Source: Marinobacter mobilis (GTDB taxonomy: Bacteria; Pseudomonadota; Gammaproteobacteria; Pseudomonadales; Oleiphilaceae). From it: a stretch of 64,000 nucleotides of DNA. Where the stretch lies: the NCBI RefSeq assembly GCF_900106945.1, contig NZ_FNNE01000004.1, forward strand, positions 248,001 to 312,000, given 5' to 3'. The notes beneath the pieces were generated by a model that saw nothing but the letters and a program-made list of their open reading frames with translations, was not told the DNA's origin and made no database searches. A program made the translations under genes and the position numbers. Positions 1 to 8,146 of this stretch are shown here, one piece after another. The number at the start of each line of letters is the position of its first letter. Within the stretch, counting starts at the first letter, position 1.

Positions 1-618
1 CATCCAGATCAGGCCAACGAGCCGGCCGAGCAGGGAGACCGGAGCCTTGTCGCCGTAACCCACGGTGGTCATGGTGACCGCTGCCCACCAGAAGCCTGAG
101 CCGACACCCTCGGCGGTGGAGCCGCCAAACTGCTCAGGGTTGTGCTTGCGCTCAAACAGCCACAGGATCACCCCCACCAGCAGCAGTACCCCGGCCAGCG
201 CGGCCACCACGCTGAAGAATTGCCAGCTCAGCAGCGATTTCAGGCTGGTCAGCACGCTTTGGTCGGGGGCGTTGGGCACACCAATGGAGAGTCCGGTCTG
301 ATAGAAGGGGTGGCTGAAGTCAAAGCGGGTTTCCCGCTCTGCCGTCATGGTCAGGGCGCCCACCGCCACATCAATCTGGCCGGATTCGACCTGCGCCAGC
401 AGCTGCTGGAAGGGCAAAGCGACCACCTCGTATTCCAGACCCAGTTCGTCGCTGATGCTGCTCCACAGGTCCATGCTGATGCCCTGCCATTGGCCATCGT
501 CTGTCTGCATGACAAACGGCGGTACTTCCGTCACCCCAACCCGGACCGGCGTGGCGGCCTGGAGCAGGCCAGGTATCAGAAACAACAGGGTGGCAATCAG
601 GCGGGGTAAGGCAGACAT
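1..618 (-). CDS. Ligand-gated potassium channel with periplasmic solute-binding domain (3' end outside window)
   Basis: The leftward frame begins at 618 (MSALPRLIATLLFL, a signal peptide) and runs off the window after 206 codons. A family-3 solute-binding lobe starts just after the signal (VRVGVTEVPPFVMQ) and includes IDVAVGALTMTAERE. A hydrophobic segment (FFSVVAALAGVLLLVGVILWLF) is followed by the potassium selectivity filter TVGYGD at about residue 184 (positions 50-67). This order matches prokaryotic glutamate-receptor-type channels (GluR0-like), in which ligand binding in the periplasm gates potassium flow. The second half of the binding domain should lie beyond position 1. The ligand cannot be told from sequence. 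Confidence 0.85.
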   Translation of the reverse strand, partial: MSALPRLIATLLFLIPGLLQAATPVRVGVTEVPPFVMQTDDGQWQGISMDLWSSISDELGLEYEVVALPFQQLLAQVESGQIDVAVGALTMTAERETRFDFSHPFYQTGLSIGVPNAPDQSVLTSLKSLLSWQFFSVVAALAGVLLLVGVILWLFERKHNPEQFGGSTAEGVGSGFWWAAVTMTTVGYGDKAPVSLLGRLVGLIWM

Positions 619-757
619 CGGGTTCTCCAGTAGCGGTCATGGTTGGCATGTTGCGGCTATTGGTTCCCGACTGTAACGGGTCTGGCTGGCAAAGTTAAGG
701 TGAGCGGGGCGGTTGGCCAGAAAAAGGCCGCGGCGGGTGCCGCGGCAAAGGTTGGCG

Positions 758-1648
758 TCAGCGGGTAAGAAAGTCCGTAACCGGCTCCACCGCATCCGGG
801 TGCCACAACAGGCGGTGATGACCGAGGCCGGCGGTACGCAGCAGACCGGCATCGGGCCAGTGATGATAGACCCGTGCACTCTCGGCCTCGTTGATTTCGC
901 GATCGTCGCTGTCGATGACCACCAGGCCCTGCGGCATCAGCTGGGGGGCCAACTGTTCCAGCGACAGCCGGCTCCAGACGTCGGCCCCGAATCGGGCTTC
1001 CATGCGTCGGCGATGCCCGGACAGGGCGCTGGCGCTGAGGCCGAGCTGTTTGCCCAGGCCGTCGACCACGTCGGACAGATTTGCCGGCGGTGCCAGCAGC
1101 ACCAGCTTGCGGGCGGCCAGCCCATCCACCAGCGCCCGCCCGGCGATGAGGGCGCCGACCGAGTGGGCGATGATGCCGTGCAGCGGACCGACGTGGTGGG
1201 CCACTCGCGTCAGCACCTCGGCCATCTCATACAGGTCAGTACGCTCGCCCTGGGCGCGGCCATGGGCGGGCGCGTCATACAACACGACCCGGTAGCCAGC
1301 CTCGACCAGCGGCTCGATATAGGCACCAAACTGGATGCCCGCGCCAGACCAGCCGTGAACGCCGAGGATGGTCGGGCCATCGCCCCAGCTGTAGACCGGC
1401 AGGGTATGGGCGCCATGGTGTAGCTGGGTATGGCTGTCGGCCTGATCGAGCAGGTATTCGTAGCGCGAGGGCATCGGTAACCGTTGCGGTGTGAACGCGA
1501 GGCGGTCGATCAGCCGTGCGGCGCCGTCGGCGGACAGTCGGGAGTAGAGTTCCAGGCCCAGGCGGAGAGCCTCCTGCCGGACCTTGTGCGGTTGCGACGA
1601 GGGCGATGCGGTGGTTGCGGTGGTCAGGTTTCTCATGTGGATGGTCAT
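758..1648 (-). CDS. Alpha/beta-fold hydrolase
   Basis: The 296-residue protein has an oxyanion-hole region (ILGVHGWSGAG, about residues 92-102) and a nucleophile elbow of the form A-H-S-V-G (about residue 161). A late histidine lies in GLGHHRLLWHPD near the C terminus, and the acid is probably in VVIDSDD. These fit a cytoplasmic serine hydrolase with no signal peptide. GGGAGG lies nine bases before the ATG at 1648, which supports that start over the ATG at 1636. It is divergent from the GlxA-type regulator at 1771, with about 120 bp between them, so it is a natural candidate target of that regulator. The substrate is unknown. Confidence 0.8.
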   Translation of the reverse strand: MTIHMRNLTTATTASPSSQPHKVRQEALRLGLELYSRLSADGAARLIDRLAFTPQRLPMPSRYEYLLDQADSHTQLHHGAHTLPVYSWGDGPTILGVHGWSGAGIQFGAYIEPLVEAGYRVVLYDAPAHGRAQGERTDLYEMAEVLTRVAHHVGPLHGIIAHSVGALIAGRALVDGLAARKLVLLAPPANLSDVVDGLGKQLGLSASALSGHRRRMEARFGADVWSRLSLEQLAPQLMPQGLVVIDSDDREINEAESARVYHHWPDAGLLRTAGLGHHRLLWHPDAVEPVTDFLTR

Positions 1649-1770
1649 GGGCGTATGCCTCCCTGGTTCGGCCTCCGTGGCCGTAATGGATGACCGTTTC
1701 AGATTAGGGCTTGTGGCTGCCAGCGAGGAGTGTCATATTTGACATAGTAAATGCGAAAAAGGACATTGCT

Positions 1771-2799
1771 ATGATCAAGGTTGCTGTGGTCGCTCTGCCT
1801 AACTGCCACGCTTCGGGTGTGTATGGGGTGATGGATTTCTTCGCGACCGCCAATTATTGCGCCCGTCTGCCGGGCCAGCGGGGGAAGCTGATGTTCGACT
1901 GCCAGCTGGTAACCCTGGATAACCAGCCGGTGCGCGGTTACAGCGGCGCCCTGGTCACGCCGACCTGTGAACGGGAGTCATTGCAGCCGGACCTGGTGGT
2001 GGTGGGATCCGGAGCGGAGGCGGTGGCGTCGCCGGCTCACCTTGAGCGCAGCATGCGCGAGCTTGCCCCGCTCTTTCCCTGGCTGCGGGCTGCCTTCGAC
2101 GACGGTGCATTGGTGGCCAGCGTTTGTACCGGCAGTTTTGTCCTGGCCGAGGCCGGTCTGCTGGAAGGCCAGGTGGCCACCACTCATTGGCGCGCGGCGC
2201 CGATGTTCCGCCTGCGCTACCCGCAGCTGCGGCTGGACGATCATCAGTTGCTGGTGGACAACGGTCAGGTGATCTGTGCCGGTGGCGCGACCGCTTACAC
2301 CGACCTGTGTCTGTATCTGGTCGAGCGGCTGGCCTCGCCAGCGCTGGCGTTGGCCTGCAGCAAGCTGCTGGTGCTCGATAACCGCCGTTCGGAGCAGACT
2401 CCCTACATGACGTTCTTCGGCCACAAGGCCCATAACGATCTGGCGGTGCAGAAAGCCCAGGCCTGGCTGGAGCAGCATTACTCCGGGCCGGTGGCGATTG
2501 ACGAGGTGGCGGCCGTTGCCGGGTTGGGTAACCGGACCTTCAAACGTCGGTTCAAGGAGGCCACCGGCGAAACCCCACTGTCTTATTTGCAGCAGCTGAG
2601 GGTGGAAGCGGCCAAGCACTTGCTGGAGTCGAGCCGGGAGCAGACCAGCCAGATCATCTGGCAGGTGGGCTATGAGGATGCCAGTTCCTTTCGCCGGTTG
2701 TTCAAACGCACGGTGGGTTGCACCATGGAGCAGTACCGGAGCCGTTTCAGCTATGTGTCACCGGCTGTGTCCGCCAGCGCGCAGGCATTGGCGCATTGA
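1771..2799 (+). CDS. GlxA-family transcriptional regulator (DJ-1/PfpI domain plus AraC HTH)
   Basis: The N-terminal half is a DJ-1/PfpI-like domain (MIKVAVVALPN at the start, with the nucleophile-elbow-like stretch VASVCTGSFVLAEAGLL). The C-terminal ~100 residues form an AraC double helix-turn-helix (VAAVAGLGNRTFKRRFKEATGETP and IIWQVGYEDASSFRRLFKRTVG). I chose the ATG at 1771 because AAAAGGA lies just upstream; an in-frame ATG at 1711 would add a non-conserved leader. Family members such as GbdR and ArgR of pseudomonads sense small amines or amino acids, but no ligand can be assigned here. The divergent hydrolase is the likeliest neighbour target. Confidence 0.88.
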   Translation: MIKVAVVALPNCHASGVYGVMDFFATANYCARLPGQRGKLMFDCQLVTLDNQPVRGYSGALVTPTCERESLQPDLVVVGSGAEAVASPAHLERSMRELAPLFPWLRAAFDDGALVASVCTGSFVLAEAGLLEGQVATTHWRAAPMFRLRYPQLRLDDHQLLVDNGQVICAGGATAYTDLCLYLVERLASPALALACSKLLVLDNRRSEQTPYMTFFGHKAHNDLAVQKAQAWLEQHYSGPVAIDEVAAVAGLGNRTFKRRFKEATGETPLSYLQQLRVEAAKHLLESSREQTSQIIWQVGYEDASSFRRLFKRTVGCTMEQYRSRFSYVSPAVSASAQALAH

Positions 2800-2865
2800 C
2801 AGAAATTCGCCATAGATCGCGAGTTTGTATACCTTTGGTCGATAATGAACGGAAGGGAGAGTCCT

Positions 2866-3450
2866 GTGAAACGCATGTTTGGCCTGGGTCTGGCGCTAAT
2901 GTTGTTGGCGGGTTGTGTGCCCATGGTGACCGATATGTGGCTGGTGCAGCCGGTGTCCGGTCAGGTCTTTGATGCCGAAGACGGGGCGCCGGTGGTTGGC
3001 GCGGAAGTCCGCAACCTGGACCAGCCTGAGCTGACCACCGCGACCGGCACCGTCGGTGAGTTCGCCATCGAAGGCCAATCGGAACGGCAGTTTTACATGG
3101 CAATGCCGGCCAGCTACCTGAACCGCGAGATCTGGGTGGTGCGCCATCCCGACTACGCCGATGCGGTGTTTGTGACCCGTACGTTGGCCCCGCCGCGGTC
3201 AAGACAGCCAAGCCTGGCCGAGGTGCCGATGTTTGCCGGTCTGGAACAAGGCCCTGATGAGTGCCCCTTCGGCCACTACCGCCTGCGTCTGGCCGAGGAT
3301 CTCCGTGCGCAGGAATCCCTGGACGATCTTACATTGCGAAACCTGACCGAACTGGACGGCGTACTGTGCCGCGATCCGGCCCTGAACGATCAGTGGCAGG
3401 ATGCGTTGGAAGCGCTGTTCCGGGAGCGCGCTGAGGGAGGCAACCGCTGA
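2866..3450 (+). CDS. Predicted lipoprotein with carboxypeptidase-regulatory-like fold
   Basis: A short basic, hydrophobic N terminus ends in the lipobox LLAGC, so the mature protein should be lipid-anchored at Cys15 if translation begins at the GTG at 2866. GGAAGGGAGAG sits just upstream of that GTG; an in-frame ATG at 2845 is the alternative. Residues after the lipobox (VSGQVFDAEDGAPVVGAEVRN) look like a CarboxypepD_reg-type beta-sandwich often found in surface proteins. It is three bases upstream of the GDSL hydrolase and leads a compact four-gene run. Function is not known. Confidence 0.75.
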   Translation: MKRMFGLGLALMLLAGCVPMVTDMWLVQPVSGQVFDAEDGAPVVGAEVRNLDQPELTTATGTVGEFAIEGQSERQFYMAMPASYLNREIWVVRHPDYADAVFVTRTLAPPRSRQPSLAEVPMFAGLEQGPDECPFGHYRLRLAEDLRAQESLDDLTLRNLTELDGVLCRDPALNDQWQDALEALFRERAEGGNR

Positions 3451-3453
3451 ACC

Positions 3454-4176
3454 ATGCTCTATCCGGTCTCAACGTTGTTGTTGTTGCCCTTTCTGCTGCT
3501 TCAGGGCCGTCGTGTCCGCCGCGATACGCCGCGGCTGCCGGAGCCGGAGGGCCCGCGCAGCGGCCATGTGGGTGAAGGCGAACCGCTGCGCCTGTTGATC
3601 GTGGGTGATTCTGCTGCCGCCGGCGTCGGCGTTAGTCATCAGCACGAGGCGTTGTCCGGATGCCTGGTCCAGGCCCTGGCGAAACATCGCCGGGTCAGCT
3701 GGACGCTGTTGGCCGAGACCGGCCGCACAAGTGCGGATGTCCGGGCTGCCGTGAGTACCCATCCCACCGGGCATTATGATGTCGCGTTGGTGTCGGTGGG
3801 AGTCAATGATGTTACCGGTCGCACCGGGCGGCGCGACTGGCAAGCGAATCTCCGTGCCCTGAGCGCCGACCTGTGTGGCCGTTTTGGTGTGCGCTATATT
3901 CTGTTTACCGCGGTTCCCCCCATGGGGCGTTTTCCGGCCTTGCCACAGCCCCTGCGTTGGTACCTGGGGTTGCGGGCCGGGCAGCTGGATGGGGATATGC
4001 GCTCGTTGTGCGAGTCTGAAGCAGGCTGTGAGTACCTGGCCGTACCTTTTCCCCTGGATCACAACCTGATGGCCAGCGACGGGTTTCATCCGGGCCGCGA
4101 TGCTTACGCTCTGTGGGGGGCGCATGGTGCGGAGCGTATTGTGGCCTGGCAGCAGGCCGGGGAGGCAGACACTTGA
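3454..4176 (+). CDS. SGNH/GDSL-family hydrolase
   Basis: Block I is seen as LLIVGDSAAAGVG (about residues 49-61), block III as VGVNDVTG (Gly and Asn of the oxyanion hole) and block V as DGFHPGRDAY, giving the Ser/Asp/His set of an SGNH esterase or lipase. The N terminus has a hydrophobic stretch (TLLLLPFLLLQ) that may act as an anchor or uncleaved signal, followed by a basic region. Length (240) is normal for the family. The stop codon overlaps the TTG start of the next gene (TTGA), which points to coupled translation. Substrate unknown; similar proteins are often lysophospholipase- or thioesterase-like. Confidence 0.85.
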   Translation: MLYPVSTLLLLPFLLLQGRRVRRDTPRLPEPEGPRSGHVGEGEPLRLLIVGDSAAAGVGVSHQHEALSGCLVQALAKHRRVSWTLLAETGRTSADVRAAVSTHPTGHYDVALVSVGVNDVTGRTGRRDWQANLRALSADLCGRFGVRYILFTAVPPMGRFPALPQPLRWYLGLRAGQLDGDMRSLCESEAGCEYLAVPFPLDHNLMASDGFHPGRDAYALWGAHGAERIVAWQQAGEADT

Positions 4177-6005
4177 CCGAGACATCCCGCACCGTGGCCC
4201 ACAGGCTGGACCAGACCAGCCGCTATGGCCTGATAATCCTGGCCCTGATCCAGGGCTTTGCGCTGTATTTTCTTCATTTAGCGGCCGACAACGAGGTCTG
4301 GCCCGCGACCGATCCGCGCTGGATGTTCATGAGCTATGCCCTGGCGCTGGGGGTGCCGTTGTTCTACTACCTCGGGCTGGAGCGGGTGACAGACCGCCGC
4401 AATGGCTGGGGGCTGTTGCCGCTGATGGGGTTGCTGGGGGGATTGGGCTGGCACCTGGGCTGGTTAAGCTGGGCGGCCGAATTGGCGGTGCCCAGTCACG
4501 GTCACTTCGTTTTTGCGTTATCCACAAGTGTCGCTGTGGCGTTGTTTATCCTGGCGTTGTTCTTCCGGGTCTGGTGCATTAACCAGAGTCCCCGGTTCCA
4601 CTATCGCCAGCTGCTGGAGTTGTCCTGGCAGAATGCCCTGACCCTGGCCCAGCTGGGGTTGTTTATCGGGGTATTCTGGGGCCTGTTGTTCCTGTGGGGC
4701 GGGCTGTTCAACGTGATCGGCATTGATTTCTTCGAGGAACTGTTCGAAGAACCCCTGTTTATCTATCCGGTGACGGCACTGGTTGGTGGCTGGGGGCTGG
4801 TACTGATCCGTGAGCGGATTCGCCTGATTGCCACGGTTCAGGCCATGTGTGAAGCCCTGATCAAGGCGTTGTTGCCCCTGGCGGCGTTGATTATGGTGTT
4901 GTTTCTGGGCGCCTTGCCGTTCACCGGGCTGGACAGAATCTGGGAGACCGGTCATGCCGCGCTGCTGATGATGTGGCTGGCGCTGATTCTGTTGTTCTTT
5001 TTCAATTCGGCGCTGAGTGAGAACCCGGATCAGCCGCCGTACCCGGTCTGGTTGCGCACCCTGGTGTACCTGGCAGTGGCGCTGCTGCCGCTGAACTCGC
5101 TGCTGGCTGCCTGGGCGCTGGGGTTGCGTATTGAACAGTATGGTCTGACGGTGGACCGCCTGTGGGCAGGGACCCTCCAGCTGCTGATTGCCGGTTTTAC
5201 GGTCAGCTATTCGGTACTGGTGGTCTGGAAGCGTAGTCGCGCGTTGCCGGCGATTCAGGGCGCCAACAAAGTGCTGGCACTGGTGGTGGCTGCGGTGTTG
5301 TTGCTGGTCAACTCTCCGCTGGCGGACTTGCGAGCCTGGGCGGCGGCCAGTCAGGCCAGCCGTCTGGAAACGGGAAAAACCGCCATCGACGAATTTGACT
5401 ACGCTTACCTGCGTTTTGATCTTGGTGCCTACGGCGTGCGTGAGTTGCAGCGTTTGCGGGACAGTGAGTTTGCGACCGCGAATCCGGAGGTGGTGGCAAG
5501 CATCGACGCAATTCTGCAACAGCAGAGCCGGTGGCAGAACACGGTGGTGGTGGACGTCGGGGATCCCGTTGCGGTGGCGGATATGTTTGCCCGGGTTCCG
5601 CCGGAGGTTGTTATCCCGGATGCCCTGTTGAGCGTGTTGAGCCGGGACCAGACGTCCTGTCTCAGCATGCCCCGAAAGTGTACGGTGATTCGTGCGCAAC
5701 CGGATCCTGAGCGGGTGTACTGGCTGGTGGCCCGAATCCCGTTGAGAAATTACATCCATGGCAGCGTCTATGTGCAGTCAGCGAACCAGGTGCTTGAGAT
5801 GGGCTCGTTCCAGGCGGCCGGCTGTGCCGACAACTGGCCGATGGAACTGGACAGAGAGGTGGAGCTGCAACCGCTGGTACCGCACACTGACGTCTTTACT
5901 GACGGTAAGTGTTTCTTCCAGGTTCGGCCGGACAGCGGTTACCTTGAATCGCTTCAGGGCCGCGCCCCGGCTGGGGCCGCCATCACCGAGGGCAGTGCAC
6001 AATGA
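4173..6005 (+). CDS. DUF4153-type polytopic membrane protein
   Basis: This 610-residue protein has about a dozen hydrophobic segments over its first ~420 residues. A soluble C-terminal third follows (after DLRAWAAASQASRLETGKTAIDEFDYAYLRFDLGAYG), with a small cysteine-bearing region near ScLSMPRKC. The pattern matches the DUF4153 family, whose function is unknown. The TTG at 4173 is chosen because GGGGAGG lies eight bases upstream and it overlaps the GDSL stop; an ATG-led alternative at 4113 would lie largely inside the previous gene. Its stop overlaps the ATG of the LOG-family gene (ATGA). Confidence 0.8.
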   Translation: MTETSRTVAHRLDQTSRYGLIILALIQGFALYFLHLAADNEVWPATDPRWMFMSYALALGVPLFYYLGLERVTDRRNGWGLLPLMGLLGGLGWHLGWLSWAAELAVPSHGHFVFALSTSVAVALFILALFFRVWCINQSPRFHYRQLLELSWQNALTLAQLGLFIGVFWGLLFLWGGLFNVIGIDFFEELFEEPLFIYPVTALVGGWGLVLIRERIRLIATVQAMCEALIKALLPLAALIMVLFLGALPFTGLDRIWETGHAALLMMWLALILLFFFNSALSENPDQPPYPVWLRTLVYLAVALLPLNSLLAAWALGLRIEQYGLTVDRLWAGTLQLLIAGFTVSYSVLVVWKRSRALPAIQGANKVLALVVAAVLLLVNSPLADLRAWAAASQASRLETGKTAIDEFDYAYLRFDLGAYGVRELQRLRDSEFATANPEVVASIDAILQQQSRWQNTVVVDVGDPVAVADMFARVPPEVVIPDALLSVLSRDQTSCLSMPRKCTVIRAQPDPERVYWLVARIPLRNYIHGSVYVQSANQVLEMGSFQAAGCADNWPMELDREVELQPLVPHTDVFTDGKCFFQVRPDSGYLESLQGRAPAGAAITEGSAQ

Positions 6006-6574
6006 AAGTAGCCGTATTCTGTGGCTCCAGCTTTGGCCATGACGCCCGTTACCGGGACATCGCCGAGGCCTTGGGCCGTCATCTTGCCAGCGAGGGCATA
6101 GACCTGGTGTTCGGCGGCGGTAACGTTGGCCTGATGGGGGTTGTCGCCGACGCGGTACTGGCCGCCGGGGGAAAGGTGTATGGAGTGATCCCGGAGTCGT
6201 TGCGGGAACGGGAGTTGGCTCACGCCGGGTTGACCCAGCTGGAGGTGGTGGCAGACATGCACCAGCGCAAGGCCCGGATGAGTGAACTGGCGGATGCGTT
6301 CGTGGCCTTACCCGGGGGTCCCGGTACCATGGACGAGCTGTTTGAGGCCTGGACCTGGGGTCAGCTGGGTTATCACCGCAAGCCCTGCGCGGTGCTCAAC
6401 GCCCATGGCTACTACGACCAGTTGCTGGCCTTTGTCAGGCACATGGCGGGAGAGGGCTTCCTCAAGCCGCAATACGCCGACATGCTGATTGTCGAGCAAC
6501 AGCCGGAGGCCCTGATCAGGGCCATCCGCGGCTATCAGCCGCCGGCCAGCAAGTGGGCGGATCCGGCCCGCTAG
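6002..6574 (+). CDS. LOG-family protein (cytokinin riboside 5'-monophosphate phosphoribohydrolase type)
   Basis: The 190-residue protein shows the family glycine-rich loop (VFGGGNVGLMG) and the active-site signature PGGPGTMDELFE at about residues 103-114. In known LOG enzymes these form the nucleotide-binding Rossmann fold and catalytic site that releases ribose 5-phosphate from an N6-modified AMP. In bacteria the physiological role is often nucleotide salvage rather than hormone synthesis. It is the last gene of the lipoprotein-GDSL-DUF4153-LOG run, with a four-base overlap to the previous gene. The family call is firm; the substrate is not. Confidence 0.88.
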   Translation: MKVAVFCGSSFGHDARYRDIAEALGRHLASEGIDLVFGGGNVGLMGVVADAVLAAGGKVYGVIPESLRERELAHAGLTQLEVVADMHQRKARMSELADAFVALPGGPGTMDELFEAWTWGQLGYHRKPCAVLNAHGYYDQLLAFVRHMAGEGFLKPQYADMLIVEQQPEALIRAIRGYQPPASKWADPAR

Positions 6575-6592
6575 CCCCTTGGATGAGAACAT

Positions 6593-7372
6593 TCAGCCCT
6601 GGGGCCAGACCAGCAGTGCCAGACCCGCGGCAATGGCTATGGCGCCCAGCAGCCGGGATGGACTCCGGCCCCAGGGCAGCACTTTCTCCAGCAGCACCAG
6701 CACCGCAATCAGCGCAATGACCGTCAGGTTCATCACCCCGCCCACGAACAGCAACGCCATCAGCAGCAGGCAGCATCCGAGGCAGTAGGCGCCGTGATGC
6801 AGGCCCATGGTCAGGGCGCCCCTGAGCCCCGGGCGCCAGTGCTGCATGACAAACGTAAAAGGGCCGTGACAATGGCGCAGGCAGGCGTCTTTCCAGGGTG
6901 ACCACTGGTACACCCCGGCGAGGATCAGGATGGCCGCACTGAATACCACGCTGTTGCTGGCCATCATCGGGGACAGCAGTGCGGCCTGTTCCAGCTGCCA
7001 TTGCAAGGTGGTGGCAGCCAGGCTGAACAGTGTCCAGACGGCAACGTAGGCCACGACGAACAGGGCCGTGCCAAGGGCGGGGTGGGGCACCCGGCTATGG
7101 CGGGCCACCTGGCGATACAACAGGATCATCGGGATGGCACTGGGCACCATCATCGCCACCATCATGACCGCCCACATCAGGAACATCATCAGGAAATAGC
7201 TGGCCGTCCAGGGGCGGAACGTCATCATGTCCGCCATGGGCATCGCCGCCATGTCGGTGGCCAGCTCAATCAGATACCACCAGCACAGCGACACCACCAC
7301 CGCCAGTGCCAGCAGGGTGGTGATGGCATCGCCTGACAGCCTGAACGTGCGGGCGTCGGCGTTGGTTGTCAT
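6593..7372 (-). CDS. DUF2182 integral membrane protein
   Basis: A 259-residue protein with about seven membrane segments, unusually rich in methionine (MPMADMMTFRPWTASYFLMM, then MWAVMMVAMMVPSA). A cysteine/histidine cluster (HHGAYCLGCCLLL) lies in a later segment. These features match DUF2182, described in databases as a predicted metal-binding membrane protein. It follows the DUF1326 gene by nine bases on the same strand; the two families are commonly found together and probably act as a unit. Met-, His- and Cys-rich membrane positions make a metal-related job plausible, but none is shown. Confidence 0.82.
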   Translation of the reverse strand: MTTNADARTFRLSGDAITTLLALAVVVSLCWWYLIELATDMAAMPMADMMTFRPWTASYFLMMFLMWAVMMVAMMVPSAIPMILLYRQVARHSRVPHPALGTALFVVAYVAVWTLFSLAATTLQWQLEQAALLSPMMASNSVVFSAAILILAGVYQWSPWKDACLRHCHGPFTFVMQHWRPGLRGALTMGLHHGAYCLGCCLLLMALLFVGGVMNLTVIALIAVLVLLEKVLPWGRSPSRLLGAIAIAAGLALLVWPQG

Positions 7373-7381
7373 GGCCGGACC

Positions 7382-8017
7382 TTAGCGATAGACGCCCTGT
7401 GGGCCGATATCGAGATGGGTCAGGTGGCTGTGGGTGCCCGCCAGATCCAGAGGCATGGCGCCCCGGGCCCGGGTGGTGCCGCTGGCCACTTCCGCCACCG
7501 CAAACTCGAAACCCTGGGGCAGATCAATCCGCGCCCGGTGTTCCAGTCCGGACACCGGATTGATGATCGGCGTCCCGGAAGACTCAATCACGTCACCGAC
7601 AGTCACGGACGCGGTGCGGGCCTCGACATCTCCGGAAATGGAAACGGGGCAGAACACCGGGTCGTTCATCTTGGTCATCGTGCTGGCGAATACGTTGAAA
7701 AACGTGGCGCCGGGCTCTGAGGTGTCTCCTGAGAGGATGGCAAGGATGCCTTCACGCTGGGCCTCGCTGGCATTCTCATCGATGAACGCCTGGGCTTCAC
7801 CATTGCCCTCGTGGATGGCGCCGGGCCATTTCAGGGTCATCACGAAAGACAGCCCATCCAGCCGGGTGTCGCCAAAATAGCCCTTGTCGATCCTTACCGC
7901 GCCCATGGCCTGACAATTGTCGTGGGTAGGGCGGGCACTGAACTGGCAGGGGCAGCCATAGTCACAGTTGCAGTTTACGAACTCCAGTCCTTCGATACGC
8001 CAGTCAGCCTTAGTCAT
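7382..8017 (-). CDS. DUF1326 domain protein with Cys-rich N terminus
   Basis: The 211-residue protein begins MTKADWRIEGLEFVNCNCDYGCPCQF. The CNCDYGCPC motif (C-x-C-x3-C-x-C, residues 16-24) is the hallmark of DUF1326. A further Cys/His pair lies in HDNCQAM. The rest is a beta-rich domain (VTVGDVIESSGTPIINPVSGLEHRA). There is no signal peptide. The partner DUF2182 gene follows immediately. Four closely spaced cysteines suggest metal or redox chemistry (inference). The promoter region upstream (8018-8146) contains a perfect 20-bp palindrome. Confidence 0.82.
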   Translation of the reverse strand: MTKADWRIEGLEFVNCNCDYGCPCQFSARPTHDNCQAMGAVRIDKGYFGDTRLDGLSFVMTLKWPGAIHEGNGEAQAFIDENASEAQREGILAILSGDTSEPGATFFNVFASTMTKMNDPVFCPVSISGDVEARTASVTVGDVIESSGTPIINPVSGLEHRARIDLPQGFEFAVAEVASGTTRARGAMPLDLAGTHSHLTHLDIGPQGVYR

Positions 8018-8074
8018 GGCTCTTCTCCCTTGGCAGTCTGATGATCTTTAAGTATAGGTTCCGGGGGAGGGAGC

Positions 8075-8094
8075 ATGGGCCCGGCCGGGCCCAT
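8075..8094. repeat. Perfect 20-bp GC palindrome
   Basis: Positions 8075-8094 read ATGGGCCCGG followed by its exact reverse complement, with no spacer. It lies between the stop of the AraC gene and the start of the DUF1326 gene. It lacks a U-tract on either side, so it is a poor intrinsic terminator. It may be an operator or a transcript-end hairpin. Confidence 0.55.
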
Positions 8095-8146
8095 CTTTAG
8101 ACGGATGTGGCGTAAAAAGCTGCTGATTATTGCGAAACAATGCGCT

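Noticed and set aside
4518..5759. A 413-codon Gln/Arg-rich frame antisense to the DUF4153 gene
   Set aside because: Composition is that of a reverse-complemented membrane protein; the sense frame has coupled starts and stops with its neighbours.
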